The translations under genes were made by a program, and so were the position numbers. From Unio delphinus (taxonomy: Eukaryota; Mollusca; Bivalvia; Unionida; Unionidae), in the NCBI GenBank assembly GCA_029339505.1, contig JAQISU010000181.1, positions 232,001 to 296,000 on the forward strand: DNA of 64,000 bases, read 5' to 3'. Positions 35,387 through 48,589 of the stretch are shown here, piece after piece. Numbering within the stretch: position 1 is the stretch's first letter; the number at the start of each line of letters is the position of its first letter. Below the pieces are notes generated by a model. The model was not told the DNA's origin, ran no database searches, and saw nothing but the letters and a program-made list of their open reading frames with translations.

Positions 35387-35737
35387 TTAATCACAATAAT
35401 AACCACCATGGCTATCACCATGATGATGTTCCGCTAATTCGTCAATGAAATCTCGATATGTTTCAATATCCATGACACCACCTTGAAATAACCTCCTGCA
35501 GATATCAGCTGCTTCATTAATTATTTCCGGTGAGTTATTTCCTGCCCGTTTCCCTCCTACGAGTACTTCTAATCGTGATATATCACTAAGAATATTACCA
35601 GGACAGCTGACGTTTAAACCACTACCTGTTTTTTTAGTGATACCTTTTTCAGAATCAGCTTCTGCCATTATTTGTATTTCACCGGGGATTGGGTCTGCTG
35701 TATAACCTGGTGGTGGTTGTGTAACTCCCCTTATCAT
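35387..35737 (-). CDS. Unknown small virion-block protein
   Basis: An intact 116-residue frame starting 3 bases after the preceding stop and ending 3 bases before the next start, so the genes are packed head to tail. It has a Pro-rich N-terminus (TQPPPGYTADPIPGE), a GSGLNVSCPG segment and a His-rich end (ELAEHHHGDSHGGYYCD) that could bind metal. No family was recognised; the location among capsid genes suggests a structural or assembly role. Confidence 0.5.
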   Translation of the reverse strand: MIRGVTQPPPGYTADPIPGEIQIMAEADSEKGITKKTGSGLNVSCPGNILSDISRLEVLVGGKRAGNNSPEIINEAADICRRLFQGGVMDIETYRDFIDELAEHHHGDSHGGYYCD

Positions 35738-35739
35738 AG

Positions 35740-36415
35740 CTAAAAAGTATTATAATCTTCGCGTATTTCTTTTGCTATTTTAGTTTTACCGCGGTTTGCT
35801 AAAAACACCTTATTTGCCCAGGTGTTTTTGTCTTTTATAAACGTTCTAGACTCGTCGTCTTTTAAATAGCTATCTCTAATAATTGATTTTAAATTTTCTT
35901 TAGTAAAATCGGACAATTCAGAGTCTATTTTGATTCCTCTAATTGTATTTAACGCATCATCCGTAAATATATTTTCTGGAGAATAGTCTTCTCTTGCAAC
36001 AGCGCCTTGTTATTCTTGTTGTTCAACCCCGCGGGAGAGTATCAATATCACCTAATCGTTCAACATCTTCTTGAAGTTCTCGTTCTTGTTGTTCTCGTTG
36101 TCTTGAAGCAGTTATTATATCGGCAGGAAGTGTTTGTAAGGATTTTTTTGTTTGTTTATATCTCTTTGCTATCTTTGTTATCACTGGGAGAAAAGTCTCT
36201 TCTTGTTTTTTTTCCTTGTTCAGAGATTGCTGACACTACCTGTTTCGTTGTTGTAGTTATAGGGGAAAAAAGTTGTTCAGAGCTTTCTGTAAAATTAGTC
36301 TGAAGACTCTGTCGCTGCTGTAATTTTTCACGTAGCGAGTCGCGGATTGAAATAAACTTTTTAATAGCATTCAATCTCTCTCGTGCTAATTTAGTCGTTA
36401 ATGCTTCTTCGATCA
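35740..36415 (-). pseudogene. Charged coiled-coil protein of the virion block, frameshifted
   Basis: Starts at 36415 (MIEEALTTKLARERLNAIKK). The frame shifts near 36160 into IITASRQREQQERELQEDVE and again near 36010 into YSPENIFTDDALNTIRGIKI and on to KVFLANRGKTKIAKEIREDY, ending TAG at 35740-35742. About 225 residues in all, rich in Q, E, R and K with heptad character. Its stop overlaps the start region of the next gene. No family was recognised. It may be a scaffold or core protein by position. Confidence 0.5.
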
Positions 36416-36526
36416 TTATTGTAAAACCCCACTGAATTTTCAAATATGAAATCGTGAAAATCTTTGTTGTATATTGCATGATTTTACAACGAAAAAAAAA
36501 AGAATCCCCCACCTATAAGAATTTCA

Positions 36527-36632
36527 TGTATGTATGTATGTATGTTTGTATGTATGTATGTATGTATGTATGTATGTATGTATGTATGTATGTATGTATG
36601 TATGTATGTATGTATGTATGTATGTATGTATA
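36527..36632. repeat. (TATG)n microsatellite inside the Polinton
   Basis: About 26 tetranucleotide units with one TGTT interruption, followed by a G-run at about 36672-36684. It lies between two virion-block genes and may have grown after insertion. Confidence 0.95.
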
Positions 36633-36758
36633 TGTGCCCCTTGAAGGTATGATCAGTCATTGCGGTCGCGTGGGGGGGGGGGGGTCATTTATCAATTTTT
36701 TAATGTTACGAACTTTAGAGGCTATCTCGGATCTAATCTGGTACTGTTGCCCTAATTT

Positions 36759-37022
36759 CTATCTAATTGACTCAACGATACTAAATAACTGTATGAATAC
36801 ATTAACGTCGTTACGATACAACGAGGCATTAATTGATTTTTGTATTCTTTTTATCAGAGAATACATCTTAGGTAAAACGTAACGACCTCGTTTTGATTGA
36901 TCATCGATATGCTCATATTCTGATATAATGCGTTCACAGTCTAGATTTTCAGATAATACTATTCCGCGATTTTTCATATTTGAAATTTCAGCAATTATAT
37001 TATTTACATCTTGGATATCCAT
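36759..37022 (-). CDS. Unknown small protein at the right end of the element
   Basis: An intact 87-residue frame, first gene of the minus-strand block (MDIQDVNNIIAEISNMKNRG...). It is helical and charged, with no recognised family. A start just upstream of the block and an AT-rich leader make it a real gene candidate, but it could also be a decayed fragment. Confidence 0.45.
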   Translation of the reverse strand: MDIQDVNNIIAEISNMKNRGIVLSENLDCERIISEYEHIDDQSKRGRYVLPKMYSLIKRIQKSINASLYRNDVNVFIQLFSIVESIR

Positions 37023-37714
37023 TATTATTATAATATATTATAATATTATATTTATCTCTAATTTGAAGAAAAAAATTCAAAAATAAATAACAGCCTATGA
37101 TGAGCGTTTATCATTCATTCGGCCCCCTTATTATTATTAGGCCGCTGTGTCTTTCATACATGTTTCATGTTTCTTTCTTTGAGTATTTTCTCAATTTTTT
37201 TTTCTGAGATTTCTTTAATCTCGATTTGACCCTATGATCGTTTTATTTTTGGCCAGTAATTCATTCTGAACTACACTACGGGGCTACCCAAATGTGACAG
37301 AGATGTAATTACATCCATGGTTGTTATTTATTTTGACGTTTAACCCGGTTGCATGATTGACAAAATACAACCACGCCGCCGTGTCACAAGCCACAAGCTT
37401 TATATCTTTTAAATGGTATATAAGGTGGCTAATACAGCAACGTCAATCCACACGGTGTGTTATTTTATTCCCTTGAATACTTGTCAAAGGTGTTTCACAG
37501 TATTTAAATGAGACCTAATATTTGAATAAAACACTAAAAAATATAATATAGCTGTTAGCTAACAGTTTTCATCGTAACGGAAAATCAATTAATCGTAATA
37601 GACAGTAATAGGACTACATTTCCATCACGCGACATAACTCTGTCATATGGATTAATCTCCCTTGATATATGAAAATTGTATCCTGTGTGTGGTCTTTTTT
37701 GAGAGAGCTGTTTG
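37023..37714. other. Non-coding leader between the virion block and right TIR
   Basis: About 690 bases without an open frame. The first 50 bases beside the gene are almost pure A/T (TATAATATATTATAATATTA), a plausible promoter region for the minus-strand block. Confidence 0.4.
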
Positions 37715-38141
37715 ACATAATGGTGTCGTTTTTTTACGCAATGGAGGCTTCTATTAAGCATTTCGAGGAAGACTCAGTTTACCAAAATCAGACGCAAAAA
37801 GAGTTGGTCTGTTAATCATTATCTCATCGTTAACTACATAAATTAAATCCATAGTAGCAGAGGGGGCGAATTACAACGAGGTTTGGCGTCATTTTTACCC
37901 AATGGAGGGTTCTATTAAGCATTTCGAGGATGCCTCAGTTTGCTAAAAATCGCCTGTAAAATTAGGATTCGCCACTCATAACTCATCGTTAACTACATAA
38001 ATTAAATCCATGAGGGTGGGTAGCGTCGTTTTTTTTAAATTTTATTTAGCTGAATGGAGGCTTCTATTAAGCATTTCGAGGAAGCCTCAGATTGCTAAAT
38101 CGACGCTTCTAAAAGTTGTAGGATTCACCTCCTCTGCTGCT
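37715..38141 (-). repeat. Right terminal inverted repeat of the Polinton
   Basis: The partner of the left repeat. It carries three copies of the CTATTAAGCATTTCGAGGA block (37741-37777, 37902-37938, 38053-38090), about 155 bases apart, so the repeat itself is built from tandem sub-units. The extra inner sub-unit makes it longer than the left copy. Confidence 0.9.
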
Positions 38142-38939
38142 AGAGATTGTACTTGATGTTAAAGTACCCTGACCCCAACTTAATCTTAATTCTCCTAGCT
38201 TCGCATAGTGTGGAGTTATATTCCATATCATCCTTTTAACCTACGTACATATTAATAAGAGTTATGATATGCAAAAGATTCCTTGCATTTATTTATCTAA
38301 ATCAAAATGAATTTTAATGATATTCATTTCTCAAAATGTTGTAAAAGTTGTGATCGTTATTGTCTTACTTTAGAAGGCATTGGTATGGATTAGAGAATCA
38401 AGCTTCAACACTCATATCATGTTTACATAGGTAGAAATGGAATACTTTATCTTGATTATTCATAAGTATGCCTTTGCCGATTTATTGGCTTTTTTTTTCA
38501 TTTACTTAAAGTTTTAATATTATATACTGAATATACGTTTTACAATAATATATCAGTTTCAATACAATAGTTGTGTATTAAAAGTGTAAATTCTACAAGT
38601 TATAAGTAATGTTTTGTTATCCAGTTTCAAAACCTATTTTAAAATTTATCTAAAACAAATTCAATTAGAGAAAAACAAATTATCTTGTGTTTTCTTTAAA
38701 ACATATACAACTTTTACTGCAAATTTGTAAATAATACTGAAACATATTCGTGTTTTACATCAAGCTTATAAATTAAACTGTCCTCAAATTTCAGAATAAC
38801 AGATTTTGTTGTAGTTTTAAACTCAATATATGTGTCATTGCAAAATCTCTTCGTTTAAAAAAAAAATATTTTTGTCAATGGATTCAATGCACAAACACGA
38901 GAGCTCTGGTTTCTTTTTATTTGGCTAAAGATTTAGATA
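38142..38939. other. Non-coding flank right of the Polinton
   Basis: AT-rich sequence beginning with the AGAGA flanking repeat. No gene or clear repeat was seen. Confidence 0.5.
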
Positions 38940-38959
38940 ATGGCGACTAAACATAATGT

Positions 38960-39270
38960 TTTGTACGAGACCATACAAAAGATGTTGACACTGTATTGTG
39001 TGGTGATAAATGGTTACAAACATAGTCATTACAAAGTATCTTCTGGAATAACTCAAGGCACAGTTCTTGGACCTGCGATTTCTCGTTGCTTATCAACGAC
39101 ATCATAATTGAAACTGATTCGGATATTCACTTTACATATGACTGTATGCTATAGAACAATCAAAACCAAGTAGGGTAAATTGCAACAGTGGACTAGAAAA
39201 TGGAACTTTAGATTACAAACTAAAAATGCAAAATAACTCAGATTACAAGAAAGAAATTCCATAAAACCAA
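38960..39270 (+). pseudogene. Non-LTR (Jockey/CR1-like) reverse transcriptase fragment
   Basis: The plus strand encodes INGYKHSHYKVSSGITQGTV plus LGPAIS, then after a frameshift SLLINDIIIETDSDIHFTYD, then QQWTRKWNFRLQTKNAK. These correspond to the 'V.SG..QG.VLGP..F...IND' block, the region of the catalytic ADD box (here TYDC, active site lost) and the following W...W......K segment of non-LTR reverse transcriptases. It is heavily decayed and has no preserved ends. Confidence 0.8.
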
Positions 39271-39299
39271 TATGTCATAGTCATTAACGGGAATTTTGT

Positions 39300-40470
39300 T
39301 AGAAAATCTCTTTCCAATAAAATAGTATTAACAATTACCGGTGATTTGAAATGACACCTTTATATTTTAGAATTATGGTACTCTAGCCTTTTTAAGACGT
39401 AACTCATCCTCCTGCCCACAAAATGTGAACAAATTAAAAATTCTTAGGGTTTGGTCAGATTTATTTTAGGGTATATTTGTGCAGTTTTGAAGGATGAAAT
39501 TTAAAACATCTAAATGCGAGCAGCCAATTGTGATACATTCAATTGACTTTACATCAGCATGGTAAAATATGTCATCGAGACCATTACATTAACGTAGGCT
39601 GGAAATACATTAAAATTTGTTCTACAAAAGATTACAAAACAAAGCAAAATCATACTGCAACACTTTAATGGAATTCAAAAGAAACAATACAAATTAGCAT
39701 GAATATACTTGTGTAACACCATAAGCACAAACTGATAGTTAATTAAGGAGCTTTTCTTTCTCGTACAACAATCAAAACTTGGAATTCGTCATCAAAACTA
39801 TTAATCACAAATCCTGAATCTTCAGAAAAACATATTGATAACATTTCCAAATTACTGCGGACACATTTAATCTAAAATAAGATCTTGATGTTAAGGTTAA
39901 TGCGCAGTGCAACAATGTTATTATGACGTAGCACCAAACAAATCAAGAACAAGTTATCGCCTCGCTTGTCTCTGTGATTTTCATGAAAGAGGGAAATAAC
40001 TCGGGAATCTTTATTGTTGCGTTCTTACAAGTGGTCTCCCAACATCGTTAAACAAAACTGTTTCTTCCACTGCGGAAAGCTGCGTGCGTTCTGTATTGAC
40101 AATACGTTTTGTCAAGGGAAATAAAGCCATAAAGCATTTCGTTTTATTTAAAACAATTCAGTATATTTCATAATGATATTGGCTTACTTTAGAAGGCATT
40201 TTAGAAAACTTCGCCTTAGTGATCTGTGCAAATTTATTTTCAAAAGAAACCATTTTACAATGACGGTGGGGTAAACATTACGTTGCAGTTTTTGCGTTAT
40301 AATATTTGATAAACACATAATCGTCTTGGGTGCAAATTTTCAAAAACTTTCTATCGGTCATATTATACATGAATGCAGTTCTTTATGTCAGTAACACGCA
40401 TTCCTAATGCTTTTATCACCATAACGTCTATCCAGTGACAATGAATTGTAATCTAATGCGTTGTAACATA
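39300..40470. other. Non-coding stretch
   Basis: AT-rich, possibly more eroded retroelement sequence at its left side. Nothing else was recognised. Confidence 0.4.
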
Positions 40471-40475
40471 CACAT

Positions 40476-40542
40476 GCATGTATGTATGTATGTATGTATG
40501 TATGTATGTATGTATGTATGTATGTATGTATGTATGTATGTA
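40476..40542. repeat. (TATG)n microsatellite
   Basis: About 16 tetranucleotide units. Overlapping Cys-Met-Tyr-Val and Thr-Tyr-Ile-His open frames are artefacts. Confidence 0.95.
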
Positions 40543-42017
40543 TTGATGGCTTGTTGCAAACTGCTACAAACAAAATATTCTTGTTGTAGATGTTGGTTCA
40601 GTTGGCTTGTTGATGGTACTAAAAGATTATTAATCAAGCATAATGAATTCTGTTGGTACTGTTGAATCATTAACATAGTTTTGAAAAATGCAACCATCTT
40701 AACTTTACCGAGGAAATATGGCGTGTAATTTTAGCTGATCCGGTCCTTTACATGCTTGGAGGCAAAGAAAGAGAGTATTTTTTTTACAAACGACATATAT
40801 CTTTTACAACACAAGATTACATCTACAAAGTCGAAAAGGTTGTTAAAGGATAGGTGCCTACGTAAGATAAACATCAACATTAAATAGCATAACACTTTAA
40901 AGACAATGATTTTAAAATCTGACACATTTGGATAACAGCAGATTAGAGCAGAAAGCTGTTAAAATCTGAAAAGCAAATTTAATATAAAAGACTAAGAGTT
41001 TGTTTATAATTACGAAATTCAAATAAATGTTGAGACAAATATGATGAAGTTTATTTCCAACTTTATTGAAACAAGGTAAAGCAATCGTTCTAACTACACT
41101 AAACGAGACAAGTTTGTCATCTGTAAAGTTTTATCGTTACGTCCATCAGAACTTTCACTTGCAAAAACGTCAAACTGTTTCGAAAAGTAATTTTCAGCTG
41201 CGGTTCAATGTCCCTGCACACTTCATATAAGCTGTTTATAACGTAGATAAATTTCTAAGTCGTTGTGTTGTGTTTTATCAAAATCGAATTAAGGTCCTTA
41301 ATAACTATATAGCTGATCACCAATTAAATGTGGCTTTATGTTGTTAACACACATGGAATGCGCTTTATCAGACATTATGGTGATGTGGTCACACTTTCAT
41401 CAGGGAATTGTCCACAGGTACCACACGTACATAAGATGTTGATGGAGACCATTGGGTATTAGTTAAACAAACAAGTCCCTTCAACTAATTGCAACCTAGG
41501 AGTTGCGAGAAATAACGGTATGTGTCAAAAATGTACTCTGATTTGTTGCGGTCAGATCCATCTGGGTCATATGCATGATTTTATAACAAGATGAGATCAG
41601 AGCTTAACCAGTCCATCAGTATTAGTACAGGCTTAGGGTTGATTTATCGGACTACTGTGTACACTGTGTAATCGGGGGACACATTTACTAGTTACCATCC
41701 TATTATATTTGCGTGCCATCTTAAGCCGGGCTACAGCGAAGCAAAGCCGTTTTATTAGATTGGTGGTGCCTGATGCAGGCGTACAATTTCGCTATGAAGT
41801 AATGTAGGTAACTGCTCAAATGTTTAATAAGAACATAAAATAATACGATTAATAACCCGTACTAAGTTATCTCCTTAGGTCTAGCCCACCTACCCCCAGG
41901 TGTCAAGCTCGTTAGGCAGGTACGGCGTGTAATCACCCAGTCAGTTTTGTTGATTTGTGTCAGTACTGATGTACGAACATGTGAGGTATAATTCTTTCCA
42001 ACGACGATTTGTAAACT

Positions 42018-42018
<1 letters not shown>
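40543..42018. other. Non-coding stretch
   Basis: No gene, RNA or mobile element was recognised. Confidence 0.4.

Positions 42019-42057
<39 letters not shown>
42019..42057. repeat. (CA)n microsatellite
   Basis: About 18 CA dinucleotides. Confidence 0.95.
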
Positions 42058-42060
<3 letters not shown>

Positions 42061-43187
42061 TACATATTTATTGAAATATTGATGCGCAGTCGGTATTCTC
42101 AAGGTATCATGTGAGATATTTTCCACGATGTAGGCATGAAAACGATGATCCTAAGATTTTTTGTGTGTGATCTTATAAATCAAATGCAGAACTTAAATTG
42201 ATTGATCACCTTAAGCGACTAAATTACTCCTCGTCTTTACTCAGTGGTCAACAGTGCATTAAACATTTCATTTGGTACTATCTACATTTATCCAAAGAGA
42301 CGAAAGCTGTTTTCTAAAACTGAAAAGTATCTGCCTGCAGAAAAAAGCATAAAACTCATGTGCCAGGCTGACTCCAGTAAGTTTCAGACTAGTCATCACA
42401 AAACGTTGAAGAAATCAATATCGCATTTTCCGCCTTCAAATACTGTTCTCACAAATAACAAAAGTAATGTTTGTAGAGTTTATTATGGAAGGAACTATAG
42501 CGTATGTGTATCCAAAATGTGTACTCTTTCGAATTTTCTTATTACGTTGGTTATATTGATCACAAAAATTCCGTCAAGTTTAACTTTCCTGAAGATAACG
42601 GATTATTTACTATATTGACGACATGTACCTGGTTTTGTTTGTGTAGGTGTAAGAGCACTAACTAATAATGTTACATAAAATAGAGAACAAGGGCAAGGTC
42701 TATTCTTACATAAGCATTTATGTAGCTACAACAATAACTACCGGTAAAAATGGCTATATGATGAAAATTAATTATTAGTATTCACGTGACTGCAATAATT
42801 CTTATCAGTTAATATGGTTCCCCGGTGACAATTAAATCTTGCTGCCATACAGTATTCGGGTAAAAGAGAGAAAAACAGACAAACAGGTTAACAACAGCAA
42901 ATTTTGAACAACAGACCTGAGGAACGGTTGCATAAAGGGCTGGATAGATATATTATAGAATTTTACCTAGAGGCTTCAAAATACAGAGAAAATACATATT
43001 TGCAGAAATAGCAGTGTATATTTGTCTTATAATAGCAAATTTAGTGTTTTAATTAAGTATCAAAAACTGTTTCATGGTAAGCAAAATCTGCCCTATTGTA
43101 ATGTGCATGCATTGTAAAGCAAGTTCCGTTTGCTTTCAAATGAACTAAGTAGTTTCATCATGTGATTGGAAAGTGCAATCAACACAT
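42058..43187. other. Non-coding stretch
   Basis: It contains a 124-codon plus-strand frame (42244-42618) with basic and Ser/Lys-rich composition, no family and no splice context; not called. Nothing else was seen. Confidence 0.4.
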
Positions 43188-43234
43188 TATCATTATTATT
43201 TTTATTACTTTTATTATTATTATTAATTATTATT

Positions 43235-43318
<84 letters not shown>

Positions 43319-43320
43319 TA
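43188..43320. repeat. (ATT)n microsatellite
   Basis: About 40 imperfect trinucleotide units with a few TTTTT interruptions. Confidence 0.95.
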
Positions 43321-44661
43321 ACAGCAAAATAACTTCTATGGTAGCCATCATGTTTCTCTGTGTGTGAAGAGTTTGATCACGCGATACGCTATTTTTAAAG
43401 ATATTAAAGAATCGGTAGACGATGAAATCATATTATTTCAGAAAAGATCCAAGTTTCTTCGCCAAGTAGATTTACTGTGGTAAGAAATGTTTTTAAATGA
43501 AAGTTTCGTTATGTGGTGAAAAGTTACAGAAACAAACAAATACACGCATTATTGTCGTTAAATCAATGATAACCAATACATCAAATATCGACCGGCAAGA
43601 AATCAATGTTTGAAAGTAGTGTTTACTCTTCTGTTACGTTTTATCTGGAGTTAAGTTAAACTTCCAAAATAGATGTTCCGTCAATAACAAATAGTTCGTA
43701 ATAAAAGAAAAGCTGCAGTATATTTGACAATATCAAAGGGGAAGGTCTATACTTACATAAGTATTCACGCACGTGACTGCAATCAATTTCTAAATTACTA
43801 CTAAAACGTATCGTTAAACTGTTAAATTTAATTATAGTAATAAAATGTATTTTTAAAAAACACGCCCCACGGTACGATGGATTTCTGTTGGAAACCTAGC
43901 GAGTCTGGCTTTTCCGGAAGCTCTTGAGAGTAGAGATGGCAAAGCTGAATCTAATCTAATACGTACGCGTGATACTGGTCCTTATTTACGTTACATACCT
44001 TTATCTTAAATGACATGGCTTTGAATTGTACCATATAAAGCCATACGCACGCTTATTTTGTACGAGTCAACTATAACCAGCAAAATGTGGACATGGCTTC
44101 TGTCTATTCTTGTGCTAATTGATTTTGCTTCTTCACAAGTTCCCTCCATCGGAAAATGTCCTGAGATAAAAGCGGAGACAAACTTCGATTTGAATAAGGC
44201 AAACTGTATTTGATGAACTATGCGAAGTCGTATGTATTTTCACTTTCTACTTAAACGCGCAGTTTCCCTCATTGATGTTTCTTATTTTTCTTATAGTTAG
44301 ATGTTCACTTTTACTTTTGTTTATGGCGAAAGAATAAAATGACGCCCATGTTTGGTACCAACCTTTGACTTCTTCTATAATAATAACTGACTCCTGAAAT
44401 TTCATTTAATGGGCTCAAACTGTAAATTTTGTGCATGTTTACTCTTGAGCGAAATCTTTCACGCAAACTTAATTCGACTACACCGATTTCCGCTGATTTT
44501 GTGATCCATACAGTTATGTTAATTATCTTTACGAGATAGATCTACACAGCGAATATACTGGCCTATAAGTCGAGTCAAAACTAGAGAACACCCGGACCCA
44601 TTTCGACAGATCAGGGTCTTTCTTATTTGCAGTCTGACTCGACGTATGTTGTATTTCCACT

Positions 44662-44966
44662 CAGAAGCGTAGCTGGGGGGGCAGAGGGGTACAGATATTC
44701 TAGGGCGCCAGACTAGTGGTGGCGCCAAAATGGGCTTTGAAATAGGTTGTATGTGGCATTTTTGCTGCAAAACGTGTGATGTGACCGTATGCACTATGCA
44801 ACTATGCATTAGTTTGGGGTTTTTTCTCTTTCATAGCCGTTGGCGTTACATTGGGTGATGGTGATTATATTGATGAAAATAATGGGTTTCAGAATAGAGC
44901 GGGGGGTTGGGGTGTGTGTAAAAAATGAATCTTGTCTCCGGGCTCCAAACACTCTAGCTACGCCTG
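44662..44966 (+). mobile_element. hAT-type MITE, copy 1 (in lipocalin intron)
   Basis: The ends are CAGAAGCGTAGCTGGGG and, inverted, CAGGCGTAGCTAGAGTG. Flanks are TTTCCACT (44654-44661) and TTTCCTCT (44967-44974), an 8-bp target duplication with one mismatch, as in the hAT superfamily. The inside matches the second copy at 60216-60513 in opposite orientation (ACTAGT, GGCGCCA, TTTGAAATAGGTTGTAT). No transposase is present. Confidence 0.85.
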
Positions 44967-45397
44967 TTTCCTCTCTTTCGCTATTCGGCAGTACTATATT
45001 TCTGGTAAGTCCTCTTTATAAATGATGTCCTACCATTTTTGACGTTCATATAAAGAAAACAAACGTCCTCTTCGCCATTTTCTTATACCTCTAGTATCTT
45101 GGCAGGTAGTACGAAATCTATCAATTACATCTTTGTCAATTTTCCTTAATATTATATGAAAGTTGTGTCTTATTTTTAAATGTTGCATAGAAACTGGGTC
45201 AATATGTTATAGCAAAATGTTTTTTCTATACTTGTTTGTAGTATGTTGGCGTTTGGCACGAGATCTACAAATTCTACACGAGTTTCGAAAGTAACCAGAA
45301 GTGTATCCAGGCCAGTTATACATTAGAGCCCAATGGGCATGTCTGAGTATGGAATACAGCTCTAAACACACAGTAAGTCATCTTCCGTTTTAGCCTT

Positions 45398-45401
<4 letters not shown>

Positions 45402-45439
<38 letters not shown>
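45402..45439. repeat. (GT)n microsatellite
   Basis: About 18 GT dinucleotides in the lipocalin intron, starting 30 bases after exon 2. Confidence 0.95.
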
Positions 45440-45441
<2 letters not shown>

Positions 45442-45459
45442 GGCAGGAAAGAGATTTAT

Positions 45460-46320
<861 letters not shown>

Positions 46321-46455
46321 GGCTGCTCTACACACTATTGTAGCAGTCTCTTCACAACTTTCAGAAGGATAATAGTGACTTTAATAATTGCACCATGTGG
46401 ATTTCACTGGGAAAATTCACCCAAGAAATTAAATAGCAAATTTATCCAGTGCTTA

Positions 46456-46691
46456 GTGTGATCGTTACGATACAGATTCAAATAATTACACTGCTTATGA
46501 CTCGGAAGAAAGGAAGCTTAAAAAATACCTTCAAAATTCTATTGCATAATTTAAGAATATTTAAATCTATGAAAATAACTAATACTACTACTACCACTAC
46601 TACTACATATTAAAACTTTTTTAAAGATCGTTACGGCTGACCTACAGCCTAAACGGAATAAGACTACAATCTTTACGCCCATGTGTGTAGA

Positions 46692-46788
<97 letters not shown>

Positions 46789-47063
46789 CATTACAGTATT
46801 GAATTTATTCAGAGGCTCGTTGTGATCGTTACGATGCAGATTTAAATAGTTACACTGCTTTTGTCTTGAAAGTAAGAAAGCTAAAGAAATACCTTAAATT
46901 TTTTTTAATATATTGCAGAATTTAAGTACCTCACAATCTATGAAAATAACTAATACTACTACTACTACTACTATATATTAAAACTATATTTTTAGAGTGT
47001 TACGGAATAAGACTACAATCTCTGCATCCATGTGTGTAAACATGTACGTGTCTTGGCACTATA

Positions 47064-47143
<80 letters not shown>

Positions 47144-47155
47144 TTTATTATAGTA
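46456..47155. repeat. Tandem duplication of about 350 bp, each ending in (GA)n
   Basis: Copies at about 46456-46795 and 46808-47155 share GTGATCGTTACGAT, AAAATAACTAATACTACTAC, GGAATAAGACTACAATCT and CATGTGTGTA. Each ends in a (GA)n tract (46694-46786 and 47070-47141). Confidence 0.85.
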
Positions 47156-47479
47156 CTGAATAGATGACAAGCTAATGTTCTTTGAATTCATTGCTGACGT
47201 ATTTATTTAATAAAATATTTACCTACTTTTTTCTCAAGTTGCTCCATACTATTGGGTTCTAGACACTGATTATGAGAATTACACCCTTGTATATTCCTGC
47301 AAGGACTTCTTGGGATTGGAAAAATTCCAATTTGCCTGGATTTTATCAAGGACACATGATTTGGCGATCAAGGACAAGGACAAGCTGTTTGATGTTCTCG
47401 AGAAATTTGGAATAAAATCATCTAATTTGATGATGATGGATCAGACAAATTGCCCAAATTAATAGTTTGATCTTTTTCT

Positions 47480-48560
47480 ACTTGTTTTTTTGTGCGAATA
47501 TACTCTTTGTTAAATAAAGATTATCATTCATAAAGTGCAAGCTCTGAGTTATGTATCCTCAGACAACAATGTGCTAATGGAATGTATTTTTCATATATAA
47601 AAATAGATTTTCACATTTTGAATAAAAAATATGTCTGTTGCGCACGCACTTATGAAATACTTTATTAAACATTAAGGCCTTCAATACTTTTCGTATTATA
47701 TTTATTCTAACATATCTGTGTGCATTGAATTAAATGATTATTATTATTAGGGGATTATATGGGCTGGTGTAGTAGAAAAAACATAAACATGTGCAAATAT
47801 AATTATCAGTACAACGATGGCGTACACGGCTATCTTTGGCTGTAAATAGAAAAGGGACCTATCATTTAAAAACTTGGATTGTATTAACACGAATTTGTTA
47901 TTTAGAGGCATATACATCTGTGCTATTTCAGCATACATAAACATTTTAAAGTGTTAATATCCATGCTTTAACAAAGGTTGAACAAGCTGATCTGAATATT
48001 CGAATAAAAATGTATAAATTATGTGTGTTTAAGTCAAGTGTCCAAAACAAAGAAATAATTTTGATTTTTTTAAACACAATTACGTTCATGTTCAAGGTTT
48101 CTAAATGGTAAAATTAATAATTGTAGCATCTTTACTTTGGATGTCAAGAGTTGTCTAACCTTTCGCCAATTGTTTCTACAGCCTCTATTGCATTTAAAAT
48201 TGACAAGTAACTAAAATATTTTAAGCTTCAAAAACAACGAACATAGGAAGCGTTTGACTCATGTTGGACACATTTATTTATTTTTTTTGGGGGGGTGGGC
48301 ACCAGACATGTGCCCCACCCCACCCCCAATAATAAAAAAGTAAAAAGTTTTTATGTTTGTGTGTGTTCCCCCCGATGTGTTGTTTGTTTGTTTTTTATTT
48401 TTCATTTATCTCCCCATTTAATTTTTCCCCAACGGGGTTATATGTTTGAAAAGGGGAATTTTTTTTATCCCTAGTGTTCCTTAAGTAGATCATTACTAGG
48501 TGGGATTTGATCTACCCACAACTAGTATTCTCCTTTTGTTCTTTATTGTTTGACCATGGC
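47480..48560. other. Non-coding stretch downstream of the lipocalin gene
   Basis: It includes a G-rich and C-rich palindromic patch near 48287-48330 (GGGGGGGTGGGCACC... CCCCACCCC). No gene was seen. Confidence 0.4.
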
Positions 48561-48589
48561 TAGTGGTCTCCTTATATCCTTGTGTTTGT

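Larger units (their letters stand above)
22534..38141. mobile_element. Polinton/Maverick-class virus-like element, about 15.6 kb, decayed
   Basis: The element is bounded by inverted repeats that start AGCAGCAGAGGAGGTGAATC at 22534 and, on the opposite strand, at 38141. The 5'-AG terminus agrees with the class. A direct repeat AGAGA flanks it (22529-22533 and 38142-38146). Inside lie the hallmark genes: packaging ATPase, retroviral-type integrase, family B polymerase, adenain-type protease, and major and minor capsid proteins. It also carries a phospholipase A2 gene, a helicase, an HNH gene and several structural unknowns. Roughly 20 stops and frameshifts break the genes, so this copy is unlikely to be active. 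Genes close to the left end converge on the long polymerase gene, while the virion genes form one minus-strand block, which suggests a few polycistron-like or tightly packed transcription units. Confidence 0.93.

Noticed and set aside
38142..38160. Polinton end at the GGTGAATCC block instead of AGCAGC
   Set aside because: The inverted match extends outward to AGCAGC on both sides, and AGAGA duplicates adjoin only at that boundary.
42244..42618. 124-codon plus-strand frame
   Set aside because: Low-complexity basic composition, no family resemblance, no splice or polyadenylation context; within chance for AT-rich non-coding DNA.
46694..47191. Frames rich in Ser-Leu or Arg-Glu
   Set aside because: Translation of (GA)n/(CT)n tracts (also at 53367-53442); no start context or homology.
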